Below are positions 8,028-17,012 of a stretch of 64,000 bases of DNA, piece by piece; the first letter of the stretch is position 1, and every line of letters begins with the position of its first letter. The notes under the pieces are model-generated. The model ran no database searches, was not told where the DNA came from, and saw only the letters and a program-made list of their open reading frames with translations. The DNA comes from JAIYDJ01 sp031400505 (GTDB taxonomy: Bacteria; Pseudomonadota; Alphaproteobacteria; Rhodobacterales; Rhodobacteraceae). The translations under genes were made by a program, and so were the position numbers. The stretch lies in NCBI GenBank assembly GCA_031400505.1, contig JANNPZ010000043.1:103996-167995 (forward strand), written 5' to 3'.

Positions 8028-8294
8028 GCGGTCTCCGTTCATTTTCAAGGCGCATTTCATAGGACGGGCAATGTCTTTCCGCGGCCCGTCCACGAGAGCC
8101 TGCGCCGGTTCATGGAATTGCGGAAAGATACGGTGTCCTACACAGATGCATAGGCCGTGGCAAGCAGAATGCGGACACTGCGGGCATTGTGCGGGTTCGA
8201 ACATCCGCTGTTCGAAGTTGGCGAATTGTGCAGAGCCGGTCTGAGCGGCATTTTTGACCCACGTCCAACGTAGTGTTCCTGACAGGAGATTCGT

Positions 8295-8879
8295 ATGATC
8301 CGCCTCGCACCTTTGGCACTCGCCACTGCCCTGCTCGCAGCCCCTGCTTTCGCAGCGCCTGCGGCTTACACGATCGACAGCAGCCATGCGCAGATCGTGT
8401 TCAGCTACAACCACCTTGGCTATTCGACCGGCTACGGCATGTTTTCCGGGTTCGCAGGCGAAGTGAACTTTGATGCGGCCGATCCGGCTGCCTCGAACGT
8501 TTCGGTGTCCTTCCCGGTGAAATCGATGCTGACCGGTCTGGAAGCCCGGTTTCAACACTTCATGTCGCCCGATTTCTTTGATGCGACGGATGACGAGATG
8601 GTCACCTTCACCTCGACGGCCGTGGAAGTCACCGGCGACAAGACCGGCAAGATCATTGGTGATCTGACGCTGAACGGGGTGACCAAGTCGATTGTGCTGG
8701 ATGCCGTGATGACCAGCGAAGGGGCCTATCCGGCGCCGCCGTTCGAAGGCAAGCCGGCTGTCGGGTTCAACGCGACCACAACAGTGCTGCGCAGCGATTT
8801 CAACGTCGGTCAGTTCGCCCCCTTTATCAGCGATGAAGTTCAAATCAACCTGTCGTTCGAGGCGATGAAGCTGGATTGA
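8295..8879 (+). CDS. YceI-family periplasmic lipid-binding-like protein
   Basis: A 194-residue secreted protein. Residues 1-20 form a signal peptide ending PAFA before APAAYTIDSSHAQI. The mature part is a YceI lipocalin-like barrel, with YTIDSSHAQIVFSYNHLGYS at the start and further landmarks VSFPVKSMLTG, FDATDDEMVTF, GDLTLNGVTKSIVLDA and VGFNATTTVLRSDF. YceI proteins bind isoprenoid-type lipids in the periplasm; the physiological role is often unclear. AGGAG precedes the start. A bidirectional terminator separates it from the convergent b561-YceI fusion gene, which carries a second YceI domain. Confidence 0.93.
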   Translation: MIRLAPLALATALLAAPAFAAPAAYTIDSSHAQIVFSYNHLGYSTGYGMFSGFAGEVNFDAADPAASNVSVSFPVKSMLTGLEARFQHFMSPDFFDATDDEMVTFTSTAVEVTGDKTGKIIGDLTLNGVTKSIVLDAVMTSEGAYPAPPFEGKPAVGFNATTTVLRSDFNVGQFAPFISDEVQINLSFEAMKLD

Positions 8880-8913
8880 TCCTTCAAGCCGCGCAAACGA
8901 CGCAGCCAAAACC

Positions 8914-8945
8914 AACGCCGCCCGAAGAAATTCGGGCGGCGTTTT
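8914..8945. terminator. Bidirectional intrinsic terminator
   Basis: AACGCCGCCCGAA (8914-8926) and TTCGGGCGGCGTT (8931-8943) form a perfect 13-bp stem with a GAAA tetraloop. A T run follows on the plus strand, and the AAAACC stretch gives a T run on the minus strand. It serves two convergent YceI-containing genes. Confidence 0.92.
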
Positions 8946-8948
8946 GCG

Positions 8949-10136
8949 TTACGGTAGCCGGGTCGCTGTGACTTCGGCCACGACCTTGACACCAAAGCCG
9001 ACCGAAGTCGTATCCGGATAGGATTGCCCCATCTTGTAGGCCCGCCGATCAATCTCGACGCGACCCGACATTGCGGCCTTGCCATCCACGATGGTCATCG
9101 TGAACGGCATTTCCAGGGGCAGCGTCATGCCGCGCAGGGCAAGGGTTCCCGCAGCGACATAGCTTGTAGCGTCTGCACCGGGGGCAATGGCGGCCGAAAA
9201 AACCGCCGTCGGATGGGTCAGAACGTCAAAGAACTCAGTCTCTTTGGCCTGCTTGGTCACCGTTCCCAACGATAGGCTGGCAGTGTCGATGCTGACAGTG
9301 ACCTGCCCGGTCCGGCTGGCCTCGTCGAACTGGATATCGGCTTGCCAGTTGGCAAAGCGGCCGTCGACATCGGTGCCCATCTGCGCGACCGTAAACGTGA
9401 TGGTCCCGCTGTCTACCGACCAGTTACCGCCACTCGCCACCACCGGGGCAGGGGCCGCAACATCGACGGGTTTGACCAGTGACCACGCAAGCCCCGCCCC
9501 CGCCAGATAGACCACAACTGCCGTCAGCGCCGGCCCCGCCCCATGTGCCGAACGTGAAGGCACCGCCGGGGCCGTGGTGCCGCGCCACATCCGCATCAAT
9601 GTCGCATCGCGGTCGATCACATGATGCTTTACCGCGCCCGCAATGTGCAGCACCAGCGACAGCGCCAGCAGTTTGGTAAACACCCAGTGCAGCGAGGCCG
9701 CCAGCATCGCCACATCGTCCGACAATGGAACAAACGGCAAGCCTTGCCCCAAGGGCCACAAGATCGGCGCATAGCCCGCAAGGGCTGCGTGACCCACCCA
9801 CCCCGTCAAGGGTACCGCCAGTAGCGAGATGTAAAGCGTCCAGTGCACCACACTTGCCAAGGCCGTTTCCGCCCGCCGCTCGGGGTGCAGGGCAACGGGG
9901 CGTTCCTGCGTCAGCGCCCACAGGATGCGCAGGGCCGCCACACAGAACATTGCAACCCCCAATGTCTTGTGCAGCGAGAACAACTGCGCTTTCTGCGCCA
10001 GCGCGTCGGCGGTGTCATAGGGCAGGCGGTTGGCAATCAGCCCCAGTGGAAAGTTGGTCAAGATCAGCAGGGCCGTCAGCCAGTGCAGGCTGCGCGTCAC
10101 TGCGCCAAAACTGTTTGATGAATTCATCAGTGCCAT
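8949..10136 (-). CDS. Cytochrome b561 fused to a YceI domain
   Basis: A 395-residue fusion. Residues 1-190 are a four-helix cytochrome b561 (prokaryotic CybB type) with candidate haem-ligand histidines in SLHWLTALLI, LHKTLGVA, VHWTLYIS and LHIAGAVKHH. A fifth hydrophobic segment (VVVYLAGAGLAWSLV) leads to a periplasmic YceI domain (about 240-395, from WSVDSGTITFTVAQMGTDVD to TTSVGFGVKVVAEVTATRL). The fusion suggests electron transfer between membrane quinol and a lipid or quinone bound by the YceI part; that is inference. It is convergent with a separate YceI gene. Confidence 0.9.
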   Translation of the reverse strand: MALMNSSNSFGAVTRSLHWLTALLILTNFPLGLIANRLPYDTADALAQKAQLFSLHKTLGVAMFCVAALRILWALTQERPVALHPERRAETALASVVHWTLYISLLAVPLTGWVGHAALAGYAPILWPLGQGLPFVPLSDDVAMLAASLHWVFTKLLALSLVLHIAGAVKHHVIDRDATLMRMWRGTTAPAVPSRSAHGAGPALTAVVVYLAGAGLAWSLVKPVDVAAPAPVVASGGNWSVDSGTITFTVAQMGTDVDGRFANWQADIQFDEASRTGQVTVSIDTASLSLGTVTKQAKETEFFDVLTHPTAVFSAAIAPGADATSYVAAGTLALRGMTLPLEMPFTMTIVDGKAAMSGRVEIDRRAYKMGQSYPDTTSVGFGVKVVAEVTATRLP

Positions 10137-10289
10137 TTGCGGCTCCGTTGTTGCGTCCTGCTTTCCTTAACATGCCTTCTCGGCGCGACAGAGACATGTC
10201 GGCGCACATCCGCTGTGCAAGACCCCCGCGAGCAGTTGCAGCAGCGCGGGCTTCCCGCTAATCGGGAAAAAAGATCGGGGAGGATCATC

Positions 10290-11225
10290 ATGAGCCGCGC
10301 ATTCGTGTTTCCGGGGCAGGGCGCCCAGACCATCGGCATGGGCCGTGCCTTGGCGCAAGCCTACCCTGCGGCGCATGCCGTGTTCGAGGCGGTGGATGAT
10401 GCATTGCGGGAAAAACTGTCGACGCTGATCTGGGACGGCGATCTCGAAACGCTGACGCTGACCCAGAATGCACAGCCTGCGCTGATGGCCACATCAATTG
10501 CCGCCCTTGCGGCACTCGAGGTGGAAGGGCTGGGCATGGCGCATGTGGCCTATGTGGCCGGGCATTCGCTGGGCGAATATTCAGCACTTTGTGCCGCTGG
10601 GTCCATCCAGTTGGCCGATACCGCACGGCTGTTGCGGGTGCGGGGCCGCGCCATGCAGGCGGCGGTGCCGGTCGGGCAAGGGGCGATGGCGGCTCTCTTG
10701 GGCCTAGACTTTGCCACAGCCGCCGAAGTCGCAGCCGAAGCCGCTATGGGAGAGGTCTGTCAGGCCGCAAACGACAACGACCCTGCGCAAGTGGTGATCT
10801 CGGGTCATACGGCGGCCATCGAACGCGCGCTGGTCATTGCCAAGGCGCGCGGTGCAAGACGCGCGGTTCTGCTGCCTGTTTCAGCCCCTTTCCATTGCGC
10901 CTTGATGCAACCCGCTGCTGCCGAAATGGCAGTTGCGCTGGCCGATGTCGCGATCCTTGCACCCCGCGTGCCGGTCGTTGTCAATGTCCGCGCCGCACCG
11001 GTAACCGATCCCGCCGAAATCCGCGCCTTGCTTGTTGAACAGATTACCGGATCGGTGCTTTGGCGCGGATCGATACAGTGGATGGCGGACGCAGGTGTGA
11101 CCGAATTCTGGGAGATCGGGGCAGGCAAGGCATTGTCCGGCATGATCAAACGCATCACCAAAGGTGTCACGATCCGCGCGATTGGCACGCCCGAAGATAT
11201 GGCTGCCCTCAACGCCCCGATCTGA
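10290..11225 (+). CDS. fabD: Malonyl-CoA:ACP transacylase
   Basis: A 311-residue enzyme starting MSRAFVFPGQGAQTIGMGRA. The nucleophile Ser93 lies in GHSLGEYS, and the catalytic His in PFHCALMQPA; both are family signatures. It transfers malonyl from CoA to acyl carrier protein for fatty-acid elongation. The ATG at 10290 follows GGGGAGGA; the frame is open upstream but that extension is not conserved. fabG and acpP follow in the same direction. The 124-base gap before fabG shows no terminator I recognise. Confidence 0.97.
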   Translation: MSRAFVFPGQGAQTIGMGRALAQAYPAAHAVFEAVDDALREKLSTLIWDGDLETLTLTQNAQPALMATSIAALAALEVEGLGMAHVAYVAGHSLGEYSALCAAGSIQLADTARLLRVRGRAMQAAVPVGQGAMAALLGLDFATAAEVAAEAAMGEVCQAANDNDPAQVVISGHTAAIERALVIAKARGARRAVLLPVSAPFHCALMQPAAAEMAVALADVAILAPRVPVVVNVRAAPVTDPAEIRALLVEQITGSVLWRGSIQWMADAGVTEFWEIGAGKALSGMIKRITKGVTIRAIGTPEDMAALNAPI

Positions 11226-11349
11226 CGCCACGTCATGCGGCGGGGTGCCTGTCTGCTTGTCCTTTTGAACAGGTGGTTCCTTTGCGCATGCACTGATATG
11301 TGATGCACAAAAAGGTAAAAGTTTTCACAAGCTAACTCAGGGGGACACC

Positions 11350-12087
11350 ATGTTTGATCTGTCAGGAAAATGCGCGCTGGTGACCGGAGCCTCGGGCGGC
11401 ATCGGGGCGGAGGTTGCGCGGGTGCTGCACGCGGCGGGGGCGACTGTCGGGCTTTCGGGGACGCGGGTGGAACCCTTGCAGGCGCTGGCCGAAGAACTGG
11501 GGTCGCGAGCCCATGTCCTGCCCTGCGATCTGTCTGACAGTGACGCCGTTGACGGGCTCATCAAACAATCCGTCGATGCGATGGGGGCGGTCGATATCCT
11601 GGTGAACAACGCCGGTATCACCCGCGACGGGCTGATGATGCGAATGTCGGATGACGACTGGCTGTCGGTGATCGAGGTCAACCTGAATTCGACGTTTCGC
11701 CTGTGCCGCGCCGCCCTGCGCGGGATGATGAAGGCCCGTTGGGGCCGCATCATCAACATCACGTCCGTTGTGGCGCAGGCGGGTAACCCCGGTCAGGTCA
11801 ACTATGCCGCCGCCAAGGCCGGGATCACCGGCATGTCGAAAAGCCTTGCCCAAGAGGTTGGCAGCCGGGGTATCACCATAAACTGCGTGGCCCCGGGTCT
11901 GGTCGAAACCCCGATGACGGCCAAACTGAACGAAGAACAGCGCGCCAAAATCCTTGCAGGCGTGCCGGTGGGCCGAATGGCAGTTCCACGCGAGATAGCC
12001 GCGGGCGTGCTGTATCTTGCAAGCGCCGAAGCGGCCTATGTTACTGGCGCCACTCTGGACATCAACGGCGGCGGCGATATGCTGTGA
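11350..12087 (+). CDS. fabG: 3-oxoacyl-[ACP] reductase
   Basis: A 245-residue classical SDR. The cofactor motif is VTGASGGIGAE (TGxxxGxG), NNAG is at about 86-89, and the catalytic triad is Ser139, Tyr152 and Lys156 in NYAAAKAGI. The C-terminal end, YVTGATLDINGGGDML, is the FabG pattern. It reduces beta-ketoacyl-ACP with NADPH. AGGGGGAC precedes the start. Its position between fabD and acpP supports FabG rather than a generic SDR. Confidence 0.96.
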   Translation: MFDLSGKCALVTGASGGIGAEVARVLHAAGATVGLSGTRVEPLQALAEELGSRAHVLPCDLSDSDAVDGLIKQSVDAMGAVDILVNNAGITRDGLMMRMSDDDWLSVIEVNLNSTFRLCRAALRGMMKARWGRIINITSVVAQAGNPGQVNYAAAKAGITGMSKSLAQEVGSRGITINCVAPGLVETPMTAKLNEEQRAKILAGVPVGRMAVPREIAAGVLYLASAEAAYVTGATLDINGGGDML

Positions 12088-12209
12088 TTGTGGTGTTGCT
12101 TTGGGCCTGACCGCTTGTTATAGGCCCGCGACAACGCAGCAGGCTCTTTGGGCCGGGCGGGAACACTTGACAGCCGGATCCTCGGCGCAACGGTAAAAGA
12201 GGGACTGAC

Positions 12210-12443
12210 ATGAGCGACATCGCGGACCGCGTGAAGAAGATCGTCGTCGAGCATTTGGGCGTCGAAGGCGACAAGGTTGTCGAGAACGCTTCGTTCATTG
12301 ACGATCTGGGCGCGGACAGTCTTGATACCGTCGAGTTGGTGATGGCTTTCGAAGAAGAGTTCGGGATCGAAATCCCCGATGATGCGGCCGAAACCATTCA
12401 GACCTTTGGCGACGCAGTGAAATTCATCACCGAAGCGGCCTGA
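12210..12443 (+). CDS. acpP: Acyl carrier protein
   Basis: A 77-residue acidic protein, MSDIADRVKKIVVEHLGVEG, with the phosphopantetheine attachment Ser37 in LGADSLDTVELVM. It carries acyl chains for fatty acid and lipid A synthesis. GAGGGACTGAC precedes the ATG and a strong terminator follows, ending the fabD-fabG-acpP group. Confidence 0.98.
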   Translation: MSDIADRVKKIVVEHLGVEGDKVVENASFIDDLGADSLDTVELVMAFEEEFGIEIPDDAAETIQTFGDAVKFITEAA

Positions 12444-12464
12444 TTTTTCAGGGATTTTCGGATC

Positions 12465-12490
12465 AAAGGGCACCCACTGGGTGCCCTTTT
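12465..12490 (+). terminator. Intrinsic terminator after acpP
   Basis: AAAGGGCACCC (12465-12475) and GGGTGCCCTTT (12479-12489) form an 11-bp stem with a 3-base loop, ending in TTTT. It lies 22 bases after the acpP stop. Confidence 0.92.
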
Positions 12491-12551
12491 GCATTTCCGG
12501 TTGCACCTTTGACCCAAACGCGACAGTTTCTGGCCGGACAGGGGGGGCGCA

Positions 12552-13502
12552 ATGACCAAGTTCAACCAACCGCTGGGCGGCAACGACATGCCGCGTTTTG
12601 GTGGCCCCGCCACGATGATGCGGCTGCCGTCGCAGCTTGATGCCACCGGCCTGGACGTGGCCTTTGTGGGCATCCCGATGGATCACGGCACATCGAACCG
12701 GCCTGGAACACGGTTGGGTCCAAGGCAGATACGCGACGAATCCCGGATGCTGCGCCCGTTCAATATGGCGACCGGGGCAGCACCTTTCGAGCATCTGCAA
12801 GTGGCGGATATCGGTGATGTGCCGATCAACACGTTCGATCTGAAGAAGACCGTGAACATTATTGCCGATTTCTACCGGGGCATCCTTGCCACCAAGGCGA
12901 TCCCGCTGACGCTTGGCGGCGACCATACGCTGACCTGGCCCATCCTGCGGGCCATGCGCGAAAAGCACGGGCCGGTGGCGCTGATCCATGTTGATGCGCA
13001 TGCCGATATCAACGACACGATGTTTGGCGAGAAAGTCGCCCACGGCTGCCCCTTCCGCCGCGCGTGGGAGGAAGACTGCCTGATAAACGAAAAAGTGTTT
13101 CAAATCGGCCTTCGCGGCACCGGCTATAGCCCCGACGACTTTGACTGGGGACGCCAGCGCGGCTGGACTGTGGTGCAGGCTGAAGAGTGCTGGCACAAAT
13201 CCCTGACCCCGTTGATGGCCCGGGTCCGCGACCGGATCGGCGACGCACCCTGCTACATCTCTTATGATATCGACAGCCTGGATCCCGCATTTGCCCCCGG
13301 CACCGGTACCGTTGAACCGGGCGGACTGACGATCTGGCAAGGTCTTGAAATCATTCGCGGCTGCGCGGGTTTGAACATCGTCGGCGGCGATCTGGTCGAG
13401 GTGTCACCGCTCTATGACCCTTCGGGAAACACGGCTCTGATCGGCGCAAATCTGCTGTACGAGATGTTGTGCATTCTGCCCGGTGTGCCACAGCGTGCCT
13501 AG
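12552..13502 (+). CDS. Agmatinase-like ureohydrolase
   Basis: A 316-residue arginase-fold enzyme. The dimanganese site is complete: GGDHTLTWP, HVDAHADIND and YDIDSLDPAFAPGTGTVEPG. The N-terminus (MTKFNQPLGGNDMPRFGGPA) and the HGTSNRPGTRLGPRQIR block are typical of the agmatinase/guanidinobutyrase/guanidinopropionase branch rather than arginase. It would release urea from a guanidino compound; agmatine is the default guess but the exact substrate cannot be told. A purine-rich site (ACAGGGGGGGCGC) precedes the ATG. The stop overlaps the convergent protease gene by 4 bases. Confidence 0.88.
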   Translation: MTKFNQPLGGNDMPRFGGPATMMRLPSQLDATGLDVAFVGIPMDHGTSNRPGTRLGPRQIRDESRMLRPFNMATGAAPFEHLQVADIGDVPINTFDLKKTVNIIADFYRGILATKAIPLTLGGDHTLTWPILRAMREKHGPVALIHVDAHADINDTMFGEKVAHGCPFRRAWEEDCLINEKVFQIGLRGTGYSPDDFDWGRQRGWTVVQAEECWHKSLTPLMARVRDRIGDAPCYISYDIDSLDPAFAPGTGTVEPGGLTIWQGLEIIRGCAGLNIVGGDLVEVSPLYDPSGNTALIGANLLYEMLCILPGVPQRA

Positions 13503-14191
13503 GCGTCGATCGCCGTCCAGCGCGCCTCGTTGGCCTCGATTGCCGCGATCCGCTCTGCGGCCTTCGGGTGGCTTAGCAGCCAGGCGGGTGTGCCGGCGCC
13601 GCGTGCGCCGGTCAGTGCCTCCAGCTTGCGGAACAGGCTTTTCTGCGCGTCGGTTCCGATCCCGGATTTGATCAATAACGCGGTTGCATAGGCATCCGCC
13701 TCGAATTCGTCACGGCGCGACATCCGGGCCATCAGGGCACTTGCCAGGAAATTGGCAATCAGCACCCCGAGCCCCGGCAAAATCCGGTTCAACAGCGCCG
13801 AAAGCATCATGAACACCGCATTCTGCCCGGTAAAATCAATCATCCGCCGCCGGGTATGGCCCAACGCCACATGCCCCAACTCATGCGCGATCACGCTTGC
13901 CAGCTCTTCCGCCGAGACTTCGCCGCGCATCTTGCGGTTCAGAAACCCACGTGTGATGAAAATGCGGCCATCCGGGGAGGCAAGGCCGTTCACCGGCTCC
14001 ACCTCGAACACATGGACCGGGATCGCGGGCAGATCCATCGCCACGGCCATACGGGCGGCCAGTTTTGTGACCGATGGATCGGTTAGAGGCTGGCTTTGCT
14101 CATCCAGCATCTTCTTGGTACGCCAAACCGAAAAACGCATCATCACGAATGCGTAACCGACGGCCAACAAGATCGGGGTGAGTTTCAACAT
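13499..14191 (-). CDS. M48-family membrane metallopeptidase (HtpX/Ste24-like)
   Basis: About 230 residues. It begins with a membrane segment (MLKLTPILLAVGYAFVMM). The zinc motif HELGH is at about residues 103-107, preceded by EELASVIA, and there is a second hydrophobic stretch (AVFMMLSALLNRILPGLGVL). The third ligand is probably in RRDEFEADAYA. HtpX-like enzymes degrade misfolded membrane proteins in the inner membrane. I chose the ATG at 14191, which begins the hydrophobic anchor; an ATG at 14221 would add ten residues, and neither has a good ribosome-binding site. It follows the VWA gene on the same strand. Confidence 0.85.
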   Translation of the reverse strand: MLKLTPILLAVGYAFVMMRFSVWRTKKMLDEQSQPLTDPSVTKLAARMAVAMDLPAIPVHVFEVEPVNGLASPDGRIFITRGFLNRKMRGEVSAEELASVIAHELGHVALGHTRRRMIDFTGQNAVFMMLSALLNRILPGLGVLIANFLASALMARMSRRDEFEADAYATALLIKSGIGTDAQKSLFRKLEALTGARGAGTPAWLLSHPKAAERIAAIEANEARWTAIDA

Positions 14192-14261
14192 GTAAGGTAT
14201 ATGGGTTGCGCGGGCCTGCAAGAAAAGCCTTGTGGGTCATTCTGCAGTGACAAATCCAGTC

Positions 14262-15443
14262 CTATCGCAGCGCCTTGATGCCCCGGGCCAACCCTTCGAG
14301 TGTCATCGGGACCATTTCGGTGCCGATAATCCCGCGGATCAACCTTGCAGAGTGACTGTGACCCCAGTTCACCTCTGCTACCGGATTGATCCACAAATGG
14401 CGGGGCCATTGGGCAACGGCACGCTGCAACCAAACCTGACCGGCTTCTGAATTCCAATGCTCATTGGCCCCGCCCGGATGCAGAATTTCGTACGGGCTCA
14501 TCAGCGCGTCGCCCACGAAGATGCACTTGTAGTCAGAACCATAGGTGCGCAGCACCTCCCAGGTTGGGGTCTGGTCATTCCAGCGACGGCGATTGTCGCG
14601 CCACACGCCTTCGTAAAGGCAGTTGTGAAAGTAGAATGTCACCAGATGCTTGAACTCGGCGCGGGCGGCCGAAAACAATTCTTCCATCACCCGCACGTAA
14701 GGGTCCATTGACCCGCCGATGTCAAGAAACAGCAGCACTTTCACGGCGTTGCGACGTTCGGGCCGGGTTTGCACGTCCAACCAGCCCTGCTCGGCTGTCG
14801 CCCGAATTGTGCGGTCAAGATCCAGTTCTTCTGTCGCGCCATCCCGAGCCCATGTTCGCAACACCCTCAGGGCAAGCTTGATGTTTCGGATGCCGAGTTC
14901 CACCGATCCGTCCAGATTGCGAAATTCGCGCCGGTCCCAGACCTTGACCGCCCGTCCGTGACGGGACTGGTCCTGTCCGATCCGAACGCCTTCCGGGTTA
15001 TAGCCGTAAGCGCCAAATGGGGACGTTCCTGCCGTGCCCACCCATTTGGACCCGCCTTGATGGCGCGCGTCCTGCTCGGCGAGGCGCGCGCGCAGTGCCG
15101 CCATCAGCGGCTCGAACCCGCCAAGCGCCTGAACCGCTGCGCGGTCTTCTGCGGTCAGATGCTTTTCGGCCTGTTTTGCCAGCCACTCTGCCGGAAGATC
15201 GAGCGCCTCCAGCACGTCTTGCGACCGAATGTTTTCCAACCCTTTGAAAGATTGTGAAAAAGCCCGGTCGAAGCGGTCTAGGTGACGCTCGTCCTTGACC
15301 ATGGCCGTGCGTGCAAGATAGTAGAACCCGGTCGGGTCATACGTGACCAGACCCGCTGCCATGCCTTCCAGAAACGCCAGATATTCCCGCAGACTGACCG
15401 GCACCCCGGCGCTGCGCAATGTCTGGAAGAATGGAAGGAACAC
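14262..15443 (-). CDS. VWA-domain protein of the CoxE family
   Basis: A 393-residue protein beginning MFLPFFQTLRSAGVPVSLRE, the usual N-terminus of CoxE-like VWA proteins. Helical domain up to about residue 150, then the VWA domain at about 225-390 starting VKVLLFLDIGGSMDPY. The MIDAS motif is DIGGS, with a later threonine/aspartate region (TYGSDYKCIFVGDALMSPYE). CoxE-type proteins work with MoxR AAA+ ATPases in assembling metal centres or complexes; the matching MoxR gene lies upstream on the same strand (17552-18391). The gene follows the 56-aa membrane protein gene with only 3 bases between. Confidence 0.88.
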   Translation of the reverse strand: MFLPFFQTLRSAGVPVSLREYLAFLEGMAAGLVTYDPTGFYYLARTAMVKDERHLDRFDRAFSQSFKGLENIRSQDVLEALDLPAEWLAKQAEKHLTAEDRAAVQALGGFEPLMAALRARLAEQDARHQGGSKWVGTAGTSPFGAYGYNPEGVRIGQDQSRHGRAVKVWDRREFRNLDGSVELGIRNIKLALRVLRTWARDGATEELDLDRTIRATAEQGWLDVQTRPERRNAVKVLLFLDIGGSMDPYVRVMEELFSAARAEFKHLVTFYFHNCLYEGVWRDNRRRWNDQTPTWEVLRTYGSDYKCIFVGDALMSPYEILHPGGANEHWNSEAGQVWLQRAVAQWPRHLWINPVAEVNWGHSHSARLIRGIIGTEMVPMTLEGLARGIKALR

Positions 15444-15446
15444 AGT

Positions 15447-15617
15447 CTAGCTCAGGAAGTTGCGGTCAAGGACGATGGTTATCACCATGCCCAGCAAGGC
15501 AAAGGCAATTCCGTAGCCTGCGCCATATTGGGCCGCATCCAACCGCTTTCCGCCGCGGCGCAATGCCGTCAATGTCCCGATAACAATGCCGGCTATCGCG
15601 GCTGCGATCGTAATCAT
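15447..15617 (-). CDS. Small membrane protein, 56 aa
   Basis: A short gene that is easy to miss: 56 residues beginning MITIAAAIAGIVIGTLTALR and ending VLDRNFLS. Two hydrophobic segments (about 3-18 and 36-50) flank a basic loop (RRGGKRLDAAQYG), so it should be a two-pass inner-membrane protein. AAGGGGGC precedes the ATG at good spacing, and the stop is 3 bases before the VWA gene start, which supports translation in an operon with it. I do not recognise a named family. Confidence 0.72.
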   Translation of the reverse strand: MITIAAAIAGIVIGTLTALRRGGKRLDAAQYGAGYGIAFALLGMVITIVLDRNFLS

Positions 15618-15647
15618 GCTGCCCCCTTCGTGGGGTTCATCAGACCC

Positions 15648-17012
15648 CTAGCTGCGACCCCCGCGCGCGGCGATCGCAGCGATTTCTGATGCCCTTGCGC
15701 GTACGTGGGTTTCCTCGCCAAATCCATAGCGTGCCCAACCCTGACTGTCGAGCCGAACAGCACGCGCGTCGTCGTCGCGGCCCAGTGCGGACAACGCTTC
15801 GGCCTGGATCAGCATCAGCGTGGCCAACAGGGATGCATTCTCGGCCTTGCGCACAATCGGAATGGCGCGGTCCGCAAATTGCAGGGCCTGCTCAGGTTGG
15901 CCTGCGGACAAAGCGAGGACGGCCATCTGCGTATCGACATGTGCGGCGTGGATGGCGGCACCGGGCAGGCTGCGGTAAACTTTCGCGGCCTGGCTGAACG
16001 CCGAGATGGCAACTTGCGGATCAGAGGCGGCGTTGACCCGGCCGGTTGCAAAGTAGGCAAAGCCCAGTCGGCTGTCCTGCCAGCCTTGTGCCCTGGCCAA
16101 TGCCAGCATCGCATCTGCCCCCGCCTGACGACCTGCACCCCTGCCAAAGGCTTGCGCCACTGCAGTATTCCAGGAACGCGGCCCGATCTGCGCCGGACGG
16201 CTGCCGGCAATTTCGCCGGCAGGATTCAACCGGGCCAGCACCGCGGGCAGGCGCGCTGCCACGTCGGTTTCGGTCATCCCGTTTGCCAGGTCTGCCGAGT
16301 AGTGAACGCGCAGCACAAGCATGTCGAAGCCGGTCAGAACCGTATTGAAATTGTCGTCGTTGAAGACCGAATCCGACAGCCGATAAAGATCGTTCAACGG
16401 CCCCATCGCTTGTGCCATTTCTTCGTGCAGGCAATCCCGGACCTCTTGCGGGCTGGTATCGGATGGCACAAAGATCGCGACGGTTTCGCGCCGCGTCAGG
16501 GTCGCCCAATCGACAAAAGATGTGTTGCGGCGGGCGCGGTATTCAGCCAGCGTCATGGCCCGCGGCACAACAAAACAGGCCGCCGAGGGGACGACACGCT
16601 GTATTTCCGCGCGCGGATGAAAGTTGATGACGATCGATGCCTTCTCATCAGGCTCCGATGCCCGGATGTCCAACCCTGCCTCTGTCCGCAAGCGTGCGAT
16701 CAGGCGGGACAGATCGGTGCGTGCCGTTGACGGCACGTCGCCTTGCAATGCAACGCTGATCGGTCCGTCAAACCGGGTGAGCGAAGACAACGCGCGCCCG
16801 CTTTCCATCCGAAATTCTAGGTCAATGAAATCCGCCGCAATTTCCGTGTTGCTGCGCAAGGCTAGGCTGCCGGGCGTAGGTGCAAAATCCTTTGATACGG
16901 GGCTTGTGTAGCCGCTTGATGCGGGCTCGACAAAGCCTTTGGACACCTCCTGCGAAGGCAAAGGTGCGCAGGCTATGACGCCGCAAAAGGCAAAGACCGA
17001 AATCAGTCGCAT
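15648..17012 (-). CDS. DUF2927-family lipoprotein with TPR-like C-terminus
   Basis: 454 residues starting MRLISVFAFCGVIACAPLPS; GVIAC is a lipobox, so it is probably an outer-membrane or periplasmic lipoprotein. The middle region (about 120-270) has the DUF2927 pattern AIFVPSDTSPQEVRDCLHEE, QAMGPLNDLYRLSDSVFNDD and GFDMLVLRVHYSADLANGMT. The C-terminal third is alanine-rich and helical with TPR-like repeats (ISAFSQAAKVYRSLPGAAIH, QALQFADRAIPIVRKAENAS). The open frame begins 70 codons earlier, but that part is not protein-like and the lipoprotein signal fixes the start. The role is unknown; it lies upstream of the 56-aa protein and the VWA gene. Confidence 0.85.
   Translation of the reverse strand: MRLISVFAFCGVIACAPLPSQEVSKGFVEPASSGYTSPVSKDFAPTPGSLALRSNTEIAADFIDLEFRMESGRALSSLTRFDGPISVALQGDVPSTARTDLSRLIARLRTEAGLDIRASEPDEKASIVINFHPRAEIQRVVPSAACFVVPRAMTLAEYRARRNTSFVDWATLTRRETVAIFVPSDTSPQEVRDCLHEEMAQAMGPLNDLYRLSDSVFNDDNFNTVLTGFDMLVLRVHYSADLANGMTETDVAARLPAVLARLNPAGEIAGSRPAQIGPRSWNTAVAQAFGRGAGRQAGADAMLALARAQGWQDSRLGFAYFATGRVNAASDPQVAISAFSQAAKVYRSLPGAAIHAAHVDTQMAVLALSAGQPEQALQFADRAIPIVRKAENASLLATLMLIQAEALSALGRDDDARAVRLDSQGWARYGFGEETHVRARASEIAAIAARGGRS

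Noticed and set aside
8028..8915. Upstream extension of rpsF to 8915
   Set aside because: This reads across the YceI gene in antisense; the S6 start at 8027 is clear.
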